Notes under the pieces: generated by a model
What the model saw: the letters and a program-made list of their open reading frames with translations, nothing else
Database searches by the model: none
What the model was told of the DNA's origin: nothing
Assembly: GCA_001510575.1 (NCBI GenBank)
Contig: LNGK01000007.1
Location: 1,730,151-1,794,150 of the forward strand
Direction of reading: 5' to 3'
From: Knoxdaviesia capensis
Taxonomy: Eukaryota; Ascomycota; Sordariomycetes; Microascales; Gondwanamycetaceae
DNA length: 64,000 nucleotides
Made by a program: the position numbers and the translations under genes
Part shown: piece by piece, positions 33,791 to 45,325 of the stretch
How the letters are laid out: every line of letters begins with the position of its first letter
Numbering within the stretch: position 1 is the stretch's first letter

Positions 33791-36642
33791 ATGCCTTCAG
33801 TCGCGGGCTCACCGCAAACTCTCTACGACAAGGTCCTGCAGGCCCACATTGTCGACCAAAAACTCGATGGCACAATTCTCCTCTACATCGGTATGTCTGC
33901 GTTGCTTGTGTGCAAGTGCTTCTTGGCTTTGTGCTTGCGGACCCTTGTGCTTCTGCCACTGGCAATTAGCTTGTGTCGACCACTGATAGCTAACCAACTT
34001 CCTCGCTATGTGTGCCACTCTTAGATCGACATCTTGTCCATGAGGTGACCTCACCAGTATGTATCCATCTTCCCACATGGACCCCTAACACCCAACGTTC
34101 CCTCCCTCCATATAGAACGAACCCACAATTCTGCTGGACGCATTTTCACTGCAAAATCTCCCACTTAAATCTGGCCATCTCGTCAATTCTCCAACTCATA
34201 TCGTCAACTTCTTGTTTCGACTAACACCGTTCCGGCTCATGTCTATAGCAAGCTTTTGAGGGGCTGAAAAATGCCGGTCGCAAGGTTCGCCGCCCGGACT
34301 GCACTCTCGCAACTACCGATCATGTACGTCACTATTTGTCTTTTTCCTTTTTTCCCTGGTTGGTTATGAAGCATGACCCTAAACCCTAAGCGCCACTTGA
34401 ACTAACACGAGACCTTGCTTTCACTCACAGAACGTCCCGACCACCTCGAGAAAAGCTCTGAAGGATATTGGCTCGTTCATCGAGCAAGAAGATTCGAGAC
34501 TGCAATGCGTTACTCTGGAGAATAACGTTAGAGACTTCGGTCTGACCTACTTCGGCCTGAACGACAAGCGACAGGGCATTGTCCACGTTATCGGCCCTGA
34601 ACAGGGCTTCACCCTTCCCGGAACCACCGTCGTGTGCGGCGACAGCCACACTTCCACCCACGGCGCTTTCGGCTCGCTGGCTTTCGGTATCGGTACCAGT
34701 GAAGTCGAGCACGTCCTGGCTACTCAGTGCCTGCTGACCAAGCGCAGCAAGAACATGCGCGTCCAAGTCGACGGCGAACTGGCCCCCGGTGTCAGCTCGA
34801 AGGACATTATTCTACACGTCATCGGCAAGATCGGAACTGCTGGTGGTACTGGCGCTGTCATCGAGTTCTGCGGTTCGGTCATCCGCGGCCTGACCATGGA
34901 GGCCCGCATGTCGATCTGCAACATGTCGATTGAGGGCGGTGCCAGAGCCGGTATGGTTGCCCCCGACGAGATCACCTTTGAGTACCTCAAGGGCCGCCCG
35001 CTGGCCCCTAAGTATGGCTCGGAGGAGTGGAACCGCGCCGTGGCCTACTGGAAGCAGCTGGCCTCCGACCCCGATGCCAAATACGACATCGATGTCTTCA
35101 TTGACGGCAAGGACATCATCCCCACCGTCACTTGGGGTACCAGCCCGGAGGATGTTGTTCCGATTACCGGAACCGTTCCCGACCCCGAAACCTTCGCCAC
35201 CGAGACGAAGAGGGCCGCCGGCCGCAGAATGCTCGAGTACATGGGTCTGACCGCCGGTACGCGCATGGAGGATGTTGTTGTCGATAAGGTCTTCATTGGA
35301 TCTTGCACCAACGGCCGCATTGAGGATATCCGTGCCGCCGCCCACGTTGTCAAGGGCAAGAAGATTGCGTCGAACATCAAGAGCGCCATGATCGTTCCTG
35401 GATCGGGTCTCGTCAAGACCCAGGCTGAGGCCGAGGGCCTGGACAAGATCTTCCTCGATGCCGGATTCGAGTGGAGAGAGGCTGGCTGCAGCATGTGCCT
35501 GGGCATGAACCCCGATATTCTGTCCCCCCACGAGCGCTGTGCCAGTACCAGCAACCGCAACTTCGAGGGTCGCCAGGGAGCCAACGGCCGTACCCACCTG
35601 ATGTCTCCCGTTATGGCTGCCGCCGCCGCCATTGTCGGCAAGCTTGCCGATGTCCGCAAGCTGACCGAGTACCACACCAGCCCCCACGTTGCCGCCGCGG
35701 TGACCCCCGAGCCGGCTCACGTGGATAAGCGCGTCGAGGAGGATGAACACCAGAAGGAGGTGATTGGTGACCAGCCCGAAGATGTCATTTCGCCCAACAC
35801 CAACACTCTGGTTGCTGCCGTGTCTGGATCGACCGGAGTGCCCAAGTTCACCGTTCTGCGCGGAATTGCCGCTCCCATGGAGCGCGCCAACGTCGACACG
35901 GATGCCATCATTCCTAAGCAGTTCCTGAAGACCATCAAGCGGTCGGGACTGGGATCTGCTCTGTTCCACCAGTGGCGGTATCTGCCGGACTCGGACCAGG
36001 AGAACCCGGATTTCGTCCTGAACCAGGAGCCGTACCGGTCGTCCAAGATTCTGGTGGTCACCGGCCCCAACTTTGGCTGCGGATCGAGCCGTGAGCACGC
36101 CCCCTGGGCTCTGCTGGACTTTGGCATCCGGTGCATTATTGCCCCTTCATTTGTGAGTAGTCCATGCTAGGGAGAGACGGCGTCACCATCAGATGCCGAA
36201 TCGAAAGAGAACGTAGACTAATCATTTCTTCCACTAGGCCGATATCCACGAGACCAACTTGTACAAGAACGGCATGCTTCCTGTGATCATGGACCAGGCC
36301 AGCCTGGCTGTGATTGCCGACGAGGCGCGGGCCGGACGGGAGATTGAGGTGGATCTCCCGGCTCAGGAGGTCCGGTCATCAACCGGCGAGGTTCTGGGCA
36401 AGTTCAACGTGGAAGATTTCCGGAAGCACTGCCTGGTCAACGGCCTGGACGACATTGGCCTGACCACGCAGATGGAGGACAAGATCTCGGAGTATGAGGC
36501 GCGCATGTCGCTGGAGACTCCGTGGCTGGACGGCCGGTCGTACCTGAAGCGTAAGGGCCAGGGCGGCCGCCTGGCGGCCAAGGCTGTCCCGCTGCCCAAG
36601 ACGAACCGCGGCGAGGTCAAGACCCAGCCTCTGGACTGGTAA
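33791..36642 (+). CDS. leu1: 3-isopropylmalate dehydratase
   Basis: Iron-sulfur isomerase that converts 2-isopropylmalate to 3-isopropylmalate in leucine synthesis; cytosolic in fungi, with LeuC and LeuD domains fused. Five exons, 33791-33890, 34025-34056, 34249-34323, 34431-36152 and 36238-36642, give 777 residues. Cluster ligands are Cys361 (GSCTNGR), Cys422 and Cys425 (GCSMCLGMN). Other signatures are [24 protein letters not shown], and, in the swivel domain after about 570, [16 protein letters not shown] and [17 protein letters not shown]. Introns carry good donors (GTATGT, GTATGT, GTACGT, GTGAGT). Intron 3 contains a double telomere-type motif at 34377-34389. The chosen start matches the conserved [12 protein letters not shown] beginning. 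Confidence 0.97.
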
Positions 36643-37544
36643 AGGGAGGAAACAGGACCAAAAGGGAATCGAATACAAAAAAATTAGATGATTAATGGGG
36701 TATTAATCAGGATCAGCGTCTTCATTCCAAGAAAGACAAACAATCAGCAGGTTTCGAGGGAGAACCAAAAGTTCCCGGGGCATCTTTCAGCGACCGTTGT
36801 GGAACAGGGGGCTCCACGTATGTTTTTCTCCGTTTTTAATTATCTGCTTGCTCATGATTTCATTGCTTTCCTACCCAGAGACTCCGAAGAATAAAAAGAA
36901 CTTGATTCCTGGACGGACCGTTAGAACACGGGCCGATTTACACTAGTTAATCTTTTCTTAGACGTGAGTGTGTGTAAGTGTTACTTGATGTGAGAATTTG
37001 GAAAGTTTGGGGGATTATGGAGACGTTTCTGCGGAAGGAACCGTACGAGGTGACAAGTGTAGAGGCGCTGGTTATACGCGTAATGAGCGCCGGATTCCGT
37101 CCGTGGACCGGAGCCGGACGGGAGAACCCTAAACATTAGGGCTTAACCCATCTCCACTCTTTTCTTACCCGGGAGATTTTTCTCACCCCCGGCATCGCAC
37201 CACCTTTTCCATTTCCTCCTTTGCCATACATGCACTGTCAGTGTCTACATACACCGCTAGATAGAAGCGACATCTGGAATATCTATCTATTTCCAGCATA
37301 TCTATCCCTATTTTTATTCGCCCCAGATGGCTGTGATACTTGCTCTGTCTGCTTCCATTATGGCCATGTGCGCGCTTTGACGGGCCGGTTCTAGGCCAAT
37401 CTTTTTGTCTCTGTTGATCTCCGATTCCGATTTCCCGTACGTCCCACTCACAAAGAACACACACGTCTTCGTCTCTTGCTGGGGTTTCTGTTCACGGCGC
37501 GCCTGCTCGATTCTCTCCACGAATAGCTGCGAGAGTGCTGCAAG
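36643..37544. other. Spacer between LEU1 and RKM5
   Basis: Nine hundred bases without a gene. It holds a stem-loop just after the LEU1 stop, an inverted telomere-type pair at 37125-37141 (AACCCTAA then TTAGGG), and CCGTCCG/CGGACGG arms at 37097-37121. A CT-rich leader precedes RKM5. Confidence 0.55.
36689..36709. repeat. Stem-loop in LEU1 3' flank
   Basis: The 8-bp arms TGATTAAT and ATTAATCA are separated by a 5-nt loop, 47 nt after the LEU1 stop codon. It may be a 3'UTR structure; no function is known. Confidence 0.6.
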
Positions 37545-39170
37545 ATGAGCGTGCTGGAGTTCCTGGCGATGCTGGGCGAGGAGGTCGAGGATCCCGATGA
37601 AGGTACGTTGCATGTGTGTGGAGGCTGATGTGCACTGCTTTTTCAGTATCGGGGGTTCCACGTGGAACTCCCAACCCTCGCCCCCGGTTTTCTTCTTCCT
37701 CCCCGGGTTCGGCGGTTCCTTCCGGTGCGGTCCGGGGGAGCCAAGCCGGAGGTCTCGGCACAGCCAAGAACCAAAACCCACCGGGGAGGGGCAACCTGGC
37801 CCGACGATATATATGGGGGTGTTTCTATAGCTGTCAAGATCGGGTGGAGGGGGGGGGGCGATTTCCGCCGAACCCCCGGTCCCCCTTGATCTCATTTCCA
37901 ACACTAGCCCTCCCGATGCCAAAGACTAACACCAGGGCGTTGTACCCCATTAGAAACGTTCATGCTCTTCGCCCACCAGTTCCCCGAGGGCAACCTGGGC
38001 TTCATCGATCCCAAGGCCTCCGAACTGGACGTGGTGGTGGCCGGCCACGACATGCACGTCGTGCAGTCGCCGGCGCTGCTCAAGTCGGCGCGGGCCGGCG
38101 GGACCACCGGAGCGGGTGAGTCTGCGTGTTTTCCCCCCTTCCATTCTCCCCTTTCCCCCTCCCAATTCAACCCCTACGTCGTCCCCGGCCTGTTCTTCCC
38201 CTTGCCGACGTTCACGCTCAGATAATAAAAAACCATTCACATGGAGAAGCCCCTAATATCTAACCCAAAGACCAAAAAACCAACAACAAAACAAACAGTC
38301 CTCTGGAAAATCACCCCGCTCTTCGCAACATGGCTCGCGTCCCCCTCCTCGCCCCTGCGCACAACCGGCATCCTCGGACCGTCCGCAACCGTCCTCGAGC
38401 TCGGCTGCGGCGTGTCGGGCCTGGTGGCGCTTGCGCTTGTGCGCTCGCCCGGCGCCGTCGGCCGCTACGTGCTGTCCGACCAGGCGTACGTGGCGCGCAG
38501 CCTGCAGGTCAATCTCGCCGCCAACCTGCCCGCCTCGGGCGGCGGCGCACCCGGAGCCCGGGCGAAGCACGCCGCCGGGGCCCACCCCCACGGCCACGGC
38601 CATAGCAGCCTCCACGGCCGCCGCCACCCCCACCACCACCACCACACGCCGGACGCGGAGCCCGTGGTGCCGGGCGACGCGCGGGTGGTGTTCGCCACGC
38701 TGGACTGGGAGCGCGATGTGCCGACCGCCGCGCTCGCCGCCGGCGGCAGCAGCGGCAGCAGCAGGGCGGGTGGCGCGCGCACCCCGCCGCACGACGACGC
38801 GTCGCCGGCGCCGGCGGCGCCGGCCGCGTTCGACGTCGTGCTGGCGTGCGACTGCGTGTACAACGACGCGCTGGTGCCGCCGCTCGTGGACACCTGCGCA
38901 GCCGCGTGCGCTCTGCGCGCAGACCGCCTGCCGGCGCAGTTCGCACCCGCCAACACCACAGCACGCTCCGCCTCCGCCTCCCCATCGCGCGACACCGTGC
39001 GTCCCGCCGTCTGCATCGTCGCGCAACAGCTGCGCGATCCAGACGTGTTCTCCGCGTGGATGGTGGCGTTCCACCGCGTCTTCCGCGTGTGGCGCGTGCC
39101 CGACCACCTGGTCCCCGCGGAACTGCGGGATGGCAGTGGGTTGATCGTGCATGTTGGCGTGCTCCGCTGA
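37545..39170 (+). CDS. rkm5: Ribosomal lysine N-methyltransferase 5-like protein
   Basis: Seven-beta-strand S-adenosylmethionine-dependent methyltransferase of the METTL21 family. Yeast Rkm5 monomethylates a lysine of ribosomal protein L1. Exons 37545-37602, 37954-38115 and 38299-39170 give 363 residues. Family motifs are LWKITPLFATWL (75-86), motif I VLELGCGVSGL (105-115), YVLSDQAYV, LDWERD, and the post-II motif DVVLACDCVYNDALVPPLVDT. An unusual His-rich insertion (HPHGHGHSSLHGRRHPHHHHH type) separates the AdoMet-binding part from LDWE. A second low-complexity Ala- and Gly-rich insert follows. Splice junctions were chosen because they restore DEETFML and GAVLW in one frame. A CTAAC-like branch site (38265-38270) supports intron 2. 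Assignment to Rkm5 rather than another METTL21-type enzyme is by motif order. Confidence 0.8.
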
Positions 39171-40089
39171 TTTTGGAGGGTGGACACCTGGATATATGAA
39201 GAAGTCGATAGTACCGTTGATAGCGCGGGCTAGATAGAGACAGAATAGAAAGCAGCACCCGCAGGAAGAATAAAAATCGTGTCTATTATCTTTTTTTTTT
39301 TTCGTAAAATAATTCATTGGTTTTTTCCGCTTCCCCAAACACACACTCCCCATGGTGCAAGACCAAATGGGGGGCAAGGTTTCTCGCTTTCGGGAGAGCG
39401 CTAAGTGACTGGGCACACAGATACATAAAGAGAGAGAGAGAGGGAGTATCGCTGGACACACGTGACGGGGAAGGGAAGAAGGGGGGAGAATGGCGGCAGA
39501 AGAACATTCCTCCTCCCAACACAAGACATCAATCCACGAGAGAAGAGACGGAACAACTACTCAAAATTAGAGTGAAGAGAGAGAAACGCATAGAAAGTGA
39601 AACCCCGACAAGCAGAACAAGATAAGTGACAAGGAACCATGGTCGCAAAGAAAAAAAGAGGACAACAAAAAACATGGGCGATATGCTTCCAAGAACATCC
39701 AGCGGAGCAGAGAGAAAAAAAAAGCAGCAAAAACACACACACACACACACACGCTACCGATGAGGAATTGCGTATTGAGACGTAACGATGACCGAGACGA
39801 AGGCGGGGTGGGAGGGGGCGAGAGACCGGGGCGTCGGAGATAGGTGAAATGGAGATATCGATATAGGGGAGAAGGCAGACGTTAAGAGGCGACGGGAAGC
39901 GGGAGATAGTGACAGTCGGAGGCGATAGACAGAGTGATGACGATGACAAATTGTGCCACGGAGAAAAATGAATGATACGGGAGAAGGCGAACGGGGCCCG
40001 GAGAGAAAAGGGCAGTGGGCGGAGAAGGCGGAGGAAAAACGAGGGATGGGAGTCAAATCGGCTCGAGACAAAACGGACGCCGGCTGGGT
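39171..40089. other. Convergent 3' spacer RKM5/NCS1
   Basis: Tail-to-tail spacer, A- and G-rich on the + strand. It includes an (AC)10 run at 39733-39752 and an AG-rich run near 39430. No gene is supported. Confidence 0.6.
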
Positions 40090-40318
40090 TTACACTAGGC
40101 CGTCGTAGAGCGACAGAGCGGACACGATGGTCTCATCGCGCTTGGAACCCTCCTTGAATTCCTCAATATCGAGGCTACCGTTCTCGTCCTTGTCCATCAT
40201 GCGGAAGATCTTCTTGACGCGCTTTTCCGGAGTGTCTTCATCTTCAGGGAGCTTAACCATGGAGCCGACCTAGGGGGAGAGGGAAGGGAGATCAGGGAGT
40301 TAGTACGTTGGGTTAGGG

Positions 40319-40368
<50 letters not shown>

Positions 40369-41192
40369 GGGGGGCAACCCACCATCTTGTAGATCGCCTC
40401 CACAATCTTCAGCATCTCGTCGTAGCTGATCTTGCCATCGCCATCGATATCGTACAGCTGGAAGGCCCAGTCGAGCTTGTCCTCCATCTGGCCGCGGCTG
40501 GTGACGCTCAGGGCGCAGATGAACTCCTTGAAGTCTATAGAGCCGGACTTGTCGCTGTCGAACACATTGAATACGTAGTCTGCAAACGAACTCGGGTCGC
40601 CAAAGGGGAAGAACTGGCGGTAGATCTTCTGGAACTCCTCCTTGGTGAGCATTCCCGACGGGCAGTCCTTGAGGAAACCTGGAAGATGGGGAGACAAAAC
40701 AGGGGTATGGTTAGTGGACGAGGGTATCGCCAATTATCACGACAATGCGACGATAAGAGCCGGAATTAGGGTTTCATGGGGGAAGAGAGAGGGGATTTAG
40801 ACTGGTTTCGCCACCGTACCCTTATACCACTGCTGGAGCTCCTTCTTGTCGAAGTGGGTGGATTTTTGCAGCTCGAGGAGCTGGTCCTGGGAGAGCTTGG
40901 ACTGCCTATTACAGAAAGAGACGGAAACAAACGGAGCGGGCATTAGTTGATGGGCACGTATAAATGAGGCTTTTGCAACAAGTGCCAGCGACTGCGTTGG
41001 GAGGATTCGCAGGGCGCCACAGCGAAAGTTCGCTCCCCGCGCGCGAAGGCCAGAGACACAGATGGGAAAATCGCCCCTCCCCCTCTTCTTTCGGCGATGG
41101 AGTCATGGATTGCAAATACCAGCGAAAGAGGGATAGCGAGAAAAAACAAGAAAGGGGGGGAATTAAAAAAAAAGTACTTACGATTTGCCCAT
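40090..41192 (-). CDS. ncs1: Neuronal calcium sensor 1 / frequenin
   Basis: N-myristoylated EF-hand protein. In fungi it activates phosphatidylinositol 4-kinase (Pik1) and tunes calcium tolerance and growth. Four exons on the minus strand, 41182-41192, 40820-40905, 40383-40678 and 40090-40269, give 190 residues, exactly the family length. The protein begins MGKSQSKLS, a myristoylation signal at Gly2. EF-hand loops are seen at [26 protein letters not shown] and [13 protein letters not shown], with a degenerate first hand around [13 protein letters not shown]. It ends SLYDGLV. The first coding exon is only 11 nt, so the start is easily missed. Intron 3 carries a (CT)21 run on the sense strand and a TACTAAC branch site; introns 2 and 3 each contain a CCCTAA motif. 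Confidence 0.97.
40323..40364. repeat. (GA)21 microsatellite in NCS1 intron 3
   Basis: Forty-two bases of uninterrupted GA on the + strand, read as CT in the transcript. It begins about 20 nt downstream of the intron 3 donor, and a CCCTAACCC motif lies between it and the branch site. Confidence 0.95.
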
Positions 41193-43345
41193 TGTGAAAG
41201 ACTGGCGAAGATTGTGTGGGTGGAAGAACGACGACGAGCAGGTGAAGCGCGGAAAGACCAGAAACTGCGCTGGTGAGGTGAAGATCGCAAGGTGGAGAGC
41301 GAGAGAGAATCAGAAATGCGAGAGAGAGACCACACGACACGACGACGAATGGAGAAGATCGGGCGGACAAGCGAGGGGGCTTGCTGCGGAGGAAGAGTGT
41401 GCGGGGATGGAGTGATATCACGGATCACGCAAAAGAGGCTCGGACAGAGATCGAGAAGCGACGACGAACACGAGAGAGAAAGGATAAAGAGAAATGACCG
41501 ATGGAGATATTGGGATGCAGAGTTGATTCGAAACAGGAAGAGAGGAAATCCCGGATGCTTGGGGAAGGAAAATATATGTATATATGTAAAGTATTATCGA
41601 ACCAAAAGGTCAAACATGGAACAAGAAGTTGGCTCGGCCAAATGCCCCACCAAATCGAATCCTGACGGGTCGATGGCCCGCCCCAGCCACAGTTGGTGTG
41701 GCTTGGGCGCTTTCTGTTTCAGGGAGGGAGGTTCCTGCCAGTTACAGCAAGAGCTTTCGGGGCTTCGCTCAGTGGTTGGAACGCCGGACGCGCCCGGCTT
41801 CCCGCAGTCGTCCGGTTCGGTTCCGGAAGAACGTTGGTCGGCCGCAAACAGAGCATCCGACCGGAGTGTCTTTTTTGTGGAGAAGAACCGACCGCCACAG
41901 GAACCAACAAGGCCAGCATCCACCGAGAGGATGCCTCGCCTTATACTGACTGCCATTCTCTGCAGTTGCTGGAGAGACTCGACATGGCCTCTGAGCAATA
42001 TCCCCACGCCCCTCAAACCCTAGACCCTAAGGTGTTCAGCCACACTTCAGCTGTCGCCAGCGCAATTAAAAAAAGAAAAAGAAAGAAAAAACGAAAATAG
42101 AGAAAATAAAAATAAAAAAAGAGGGGAGGGGGGCACGCACCCGTAACCCTTAAGATCCCAAAGATCTGCTGTGCATCACCACCACCTGGGCCCAGTCCCG
42201 GAACACACAAGAACACAGCCTCAACCGTGGCCAATCCACTTTTCCTTATTCTGTGCAACACCACCAAGATGTTCGCCTCAACCAAGAAACAAAAACAAAA
42301 AAAAACCCCCCAAAACTAGCAACCTCCCAAGAACCACCGTCGCGTCATCCTGCTGTCTTTGGACCACTTGGCAGGGTCTGAGAAGCGCAACGCACGCACG
42401 CACGTTTATCCCGGAGTTTGACATGAACACACACTTCTCTTCTGTCACTTTGCTTGGGGCTGGTGTCTTTTCCCCTTGTGCGTGGATACCTGCACAAAAA
42501 AAAAAAAGAACCCGCCGGCATAGCCACAGGACCAGGCCTTTTGGATGTTAAGATAATGGCCAGAGAGGGGCCATTGATATGGGGGGGAAGAGGAGCTAGG
42601 GATCTCCAGCATTTATGTGTGTGTGAAGAGCGAGCAAAAGGCCAGCAAAGGACCGTTCTCGACTCCAGCCACCGGGATGTGACAGTGAAGAAAGCGACTC
42701 CAACCACCACTCGGTGCCGCCGGCCTGGACCTCTTCAACCGACCCGGCACACGGAGGGACATCGGCATGTGGAGCCGGGAGAGAGCCAGGAGTGTGTTTT
42801 TCACTCTTAGACGAAACCCGCGTTGGCATGTTTCTGAGGCTGTCGAAATCCGGTTCTTGAAATCTTAAAACAGCAGAAGCTCTGTGTCGGTGTGTATGTA
42901 CATGTCCCAACTGGGAAGAAAAGAAAGTGGCATCGCCCACGATGTCCCACCATGTCTATCACAAGCGGCTGTCTTGGTCAGTCCTCGATATGCACGTAGA
43001 CACCCAGACTTATGCATCTACCGAGAACATCATGTATTCACCTCCTTCCCTCCCCTAACCCTTGGGAGTCCCCTTACATAACCACCCCCGGCCCCACTCC
43101 GCTCCGTTCCGGATCGCCATGTCAGCAACCCCCCCCTCCAAAAACCATGACATAAACCACCACACTGTCTCCCCGTCTTCGTATCTTTCCCAAAGCAACC
43201 ACTGTTCTCAGACTTCCGCCCCGTTCGCCAAAATGGAACTAGCACGCACAACAGCAAAAAGAAGCGCGCTGGAACCTTCCTGGCTTCCCCTCTCTCTCGG
43301 CTGTCTTGCGAGTCAGTTGTGTAGTAAATGTAGTAAGTGTCGACG

Positions 43346-43352
43346 TATAAAG
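43346..43352 (+). promoter_or_regulatory. TATA box candidate for the gene at 43566
   Basis: TATAAAG lies 220 bp before the start codon and is followed by an (AC)13 run and a CA-rich leader. Confidence 0.4.
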
Positions 43353-43406
43353 TGGCGGCCATGGTCGCGAAACATTCTCTTTCGGGAAATCTGCTCGTAG
43401 TATCCT

Positions 43407-43415
<9 letters not shown>

Positions 43416-43441
<26 letters not shown>
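43416..43441. repeat. (AC)13 microsatellite
   Basis: Twenty-six bases of uninterrupted AC, inside the probable leader of the gene at 43566. Confidence 0.95.
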
Positions 43442-43565
43442 GTCTGCGCTCACACAGACAGATACAGCCGCATCTTACACACACGCATGCACCTTACACC
43501 CACACACTTACACACTCACACACACCCCTCACTTACACCCAACCTTCAACCCACCACTACCCACC

Positions 43566-44292
43566 ATGGTCACCTACTTCGAAGAGGCCGAGCGCTTCTT
43601 CTCCGCCTTCTACCAGCACCCCGTCACTCCCACCGCCCGCATGCCCCCCAACACCAACACCAACACCAGCTCTCCCAACTCCTCCTCCTCCTCCTCCTCC
43701 TCCTCCTCCAACAACAACAACAGCAACACATCCCGCAGCACCCGCCAAGCCCCCACCCCACCAGACCACCCCCCACGCCTGGGTCTTCTGCACACCATCC
43801 TGCGACTGACCCTCGAGCAGCACCTCGAGCACCTCCCACCTCGCCCGCCCCGGATGCCCCACTCCACGCCGGCCCACTCTCCCATCCCGGCCCCCGCCAC
43901 CACCACCGCCGCCGCCGCCGCCCAGCCCCCCCGCGGCGGCCACCGCGCACTCTCCTCCTCCTCCACCAGCACCACGACCCCGGCCAACCACCAGCGTCCC
44001 GTGCCCCACCGCCCGGAAAGCCCCCCGTTGGGCCACGGACCTGTCGCGCCCGTACTCGCGCACGCTCCCGTACCCCGACATCCCCGTCTACCCGCGCGTT
44101 CGCCCGCCGCCGCCGCCGCGCCGGCCACGGCCGCGCCGGCCCGCCCGCACCCGCGCGGCCTCGTGGAGTCCGGCTCCCAATAGCGCCGACGACACTCTCC
44201 CGCCGCTCAACGCCTACGAGGAAAAGCGCTTGTGCGTGCGCTGCGGCCTGGTGCACCACCGGAGACGGCCTGGCCAGGCCCCTACCGCCTAG
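43566..44292 (+). CDS. Unrecognised Ser/Pro-rich protein, probably frameshifted
   Basis: I do not recognise the family. The frame from ATG 43566 (good CCACCATGG context) starts MVTYFEEAERFFSAFYQHP. It runs through poly-Ser and poly-Asn and includes RLGLLHTILRLTLEQHLEHL, then degenerates and stops at 44183. From about 44020 the +1 frame looks coding instead: RPYSRTLPYPDIPVYPRVRP, then LPPLNAYEEKRLCVRCGLVH, stopping at 44290-44292. Removing a single base from the run of six C at 44021-44026 would fuse the two into one frame of about 241 residues. No consensus intron explains the switch. An assembly indel is most likely; a broken gene or an unusual intron is possible. The C-terminal CVRC is the only metal-ligand-like motif. 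Confidence 0.5.
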
Positions 44293-45325
44293 GCGGTGCT
44301 TCGCCCTCCTTGCCCCTCCATCCCCTCCACCGATCCATCTGTCTCTGTGTCTCTGTCTGTCTTGCTCGTCTTCCCCTCTGATCCGCAAGGGGAAGCCGTA
44401 GCCGGGCTCGTCGCGCAGCACAGCACTGAAAGATATGTCTTGCATCGTGCGCTGGTTGGTAACCCCAGGCAAGACTCGATACTTTCGGGATGACACTCGA
44501 GAACTTACAACACACACACCACGTCACAGTTGCTCCACAACACCAAAATCACTCTTACACACACACAGCCTCCACGCAACACCTGCGAAATGCAAACATA
44601 TCAATATCGCATTCAGGGTGTATTGAGAGAAAGAGAGAGCGCACTAAAGAAGGCGAGTGCGTCACAGAAAAAGAAAGCACCGAAAGAGGCAAACCGCACC
44701 CGCAAAAAGAGAACCCTCCAGAAATCATTCGAAGCCATGAGCTAAAGCAGGAAACAACGCGGAACTGCAAGACGAAAATGGGAAAGCAAACGCAAACGAG
44801 AAAAAAAGCAAAAGGGGAAAGGGGAAAGGGGGAAATGTGAACAGCGGGAATATGCAGTGTGAGGAGGAGGGGGGGAAGAGCAAGAAGAACCCACTTCAGC
44901 GAAACAAGACCATGCGTGAAATCTTTCCTCCATGATGCGCCAGAAAACAAAAGAAAAGCAAGCAGAAAAAAAAACTAGGAAATAAGCGTCATCATCAAGA
45001 AACCCCAGTGCTTTACGAGAAAACAAAAAGAAAAGAAAGGAACGAAACGTAGGGAAACAAGGTCATAAGACACGGCCAGTCCCAGCAAATGGAAAGAAAC
45101 GAGAAATTAAACAGCAAGAAGAGTGAACCGCGAATAGGGAATAGTGCGTGATAGGGGTAGAGAGGAGTAGAGGTGGAGGAGGGGAGACGTGACAGAGGCG
45201 AGATAGAAGCTCGCAACACTGCCGAGAAAAGAGCAAGAGAAAGTCGGATGAAGAGTGGACGAGAAAACGGGGTGAGAAAAGTCGCCGAGGAAGAGGACAG
45301 GAGGATGCTGAGCGCCAACAAAAGC
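44293..45325. other. Convergent 3' spacer to CDC45
   Basis: A-rich on the + strand from 44600 to 45300, so T-rich on the CDC45 sense strand as expected for its 3' flank. No gene is supported. Confidence 0.55.

Larger units (their letters stand above)
41193..43565. other. Divergent spacer NCS1 / orphan at 43566
   Basis: About 2.4 kb. The first 400 bases are purine-rich on the + strand, that is, the NCS1 leader on the minus strand. It also contains an AGCCACA/TGTGGCT hairpin at 41685-41703, a tRNA-like stretch near 41766 that I rejected, tandem CCCTA motifs at 42015-42030, and a TATA box plus CA repeat before 43566. Open frames here, including a 243-codon one at 41292-42023, look non-coding. 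Confidence 0.5.

Noticed and set aside
41766..41824. tRNA-like stretch with A-box (GCTCAGTGGTTGG) and B-box (GGTTCGGTTCC) resemblance
   Set aside because: The D stem and acceptor stem do not pair, the anticodon loop lacks T33, and the T loop has G where A58 is required. At most it is a decayed relic.
41292..42023. 243-codon + strand frame in the NCS1 upstream region
   Set aside because: It begins in the purine-rich NCS1 leader, has highly charged repetitive composition and no recognisable domain, and crosses the tRNA-like and hairpin sequence.
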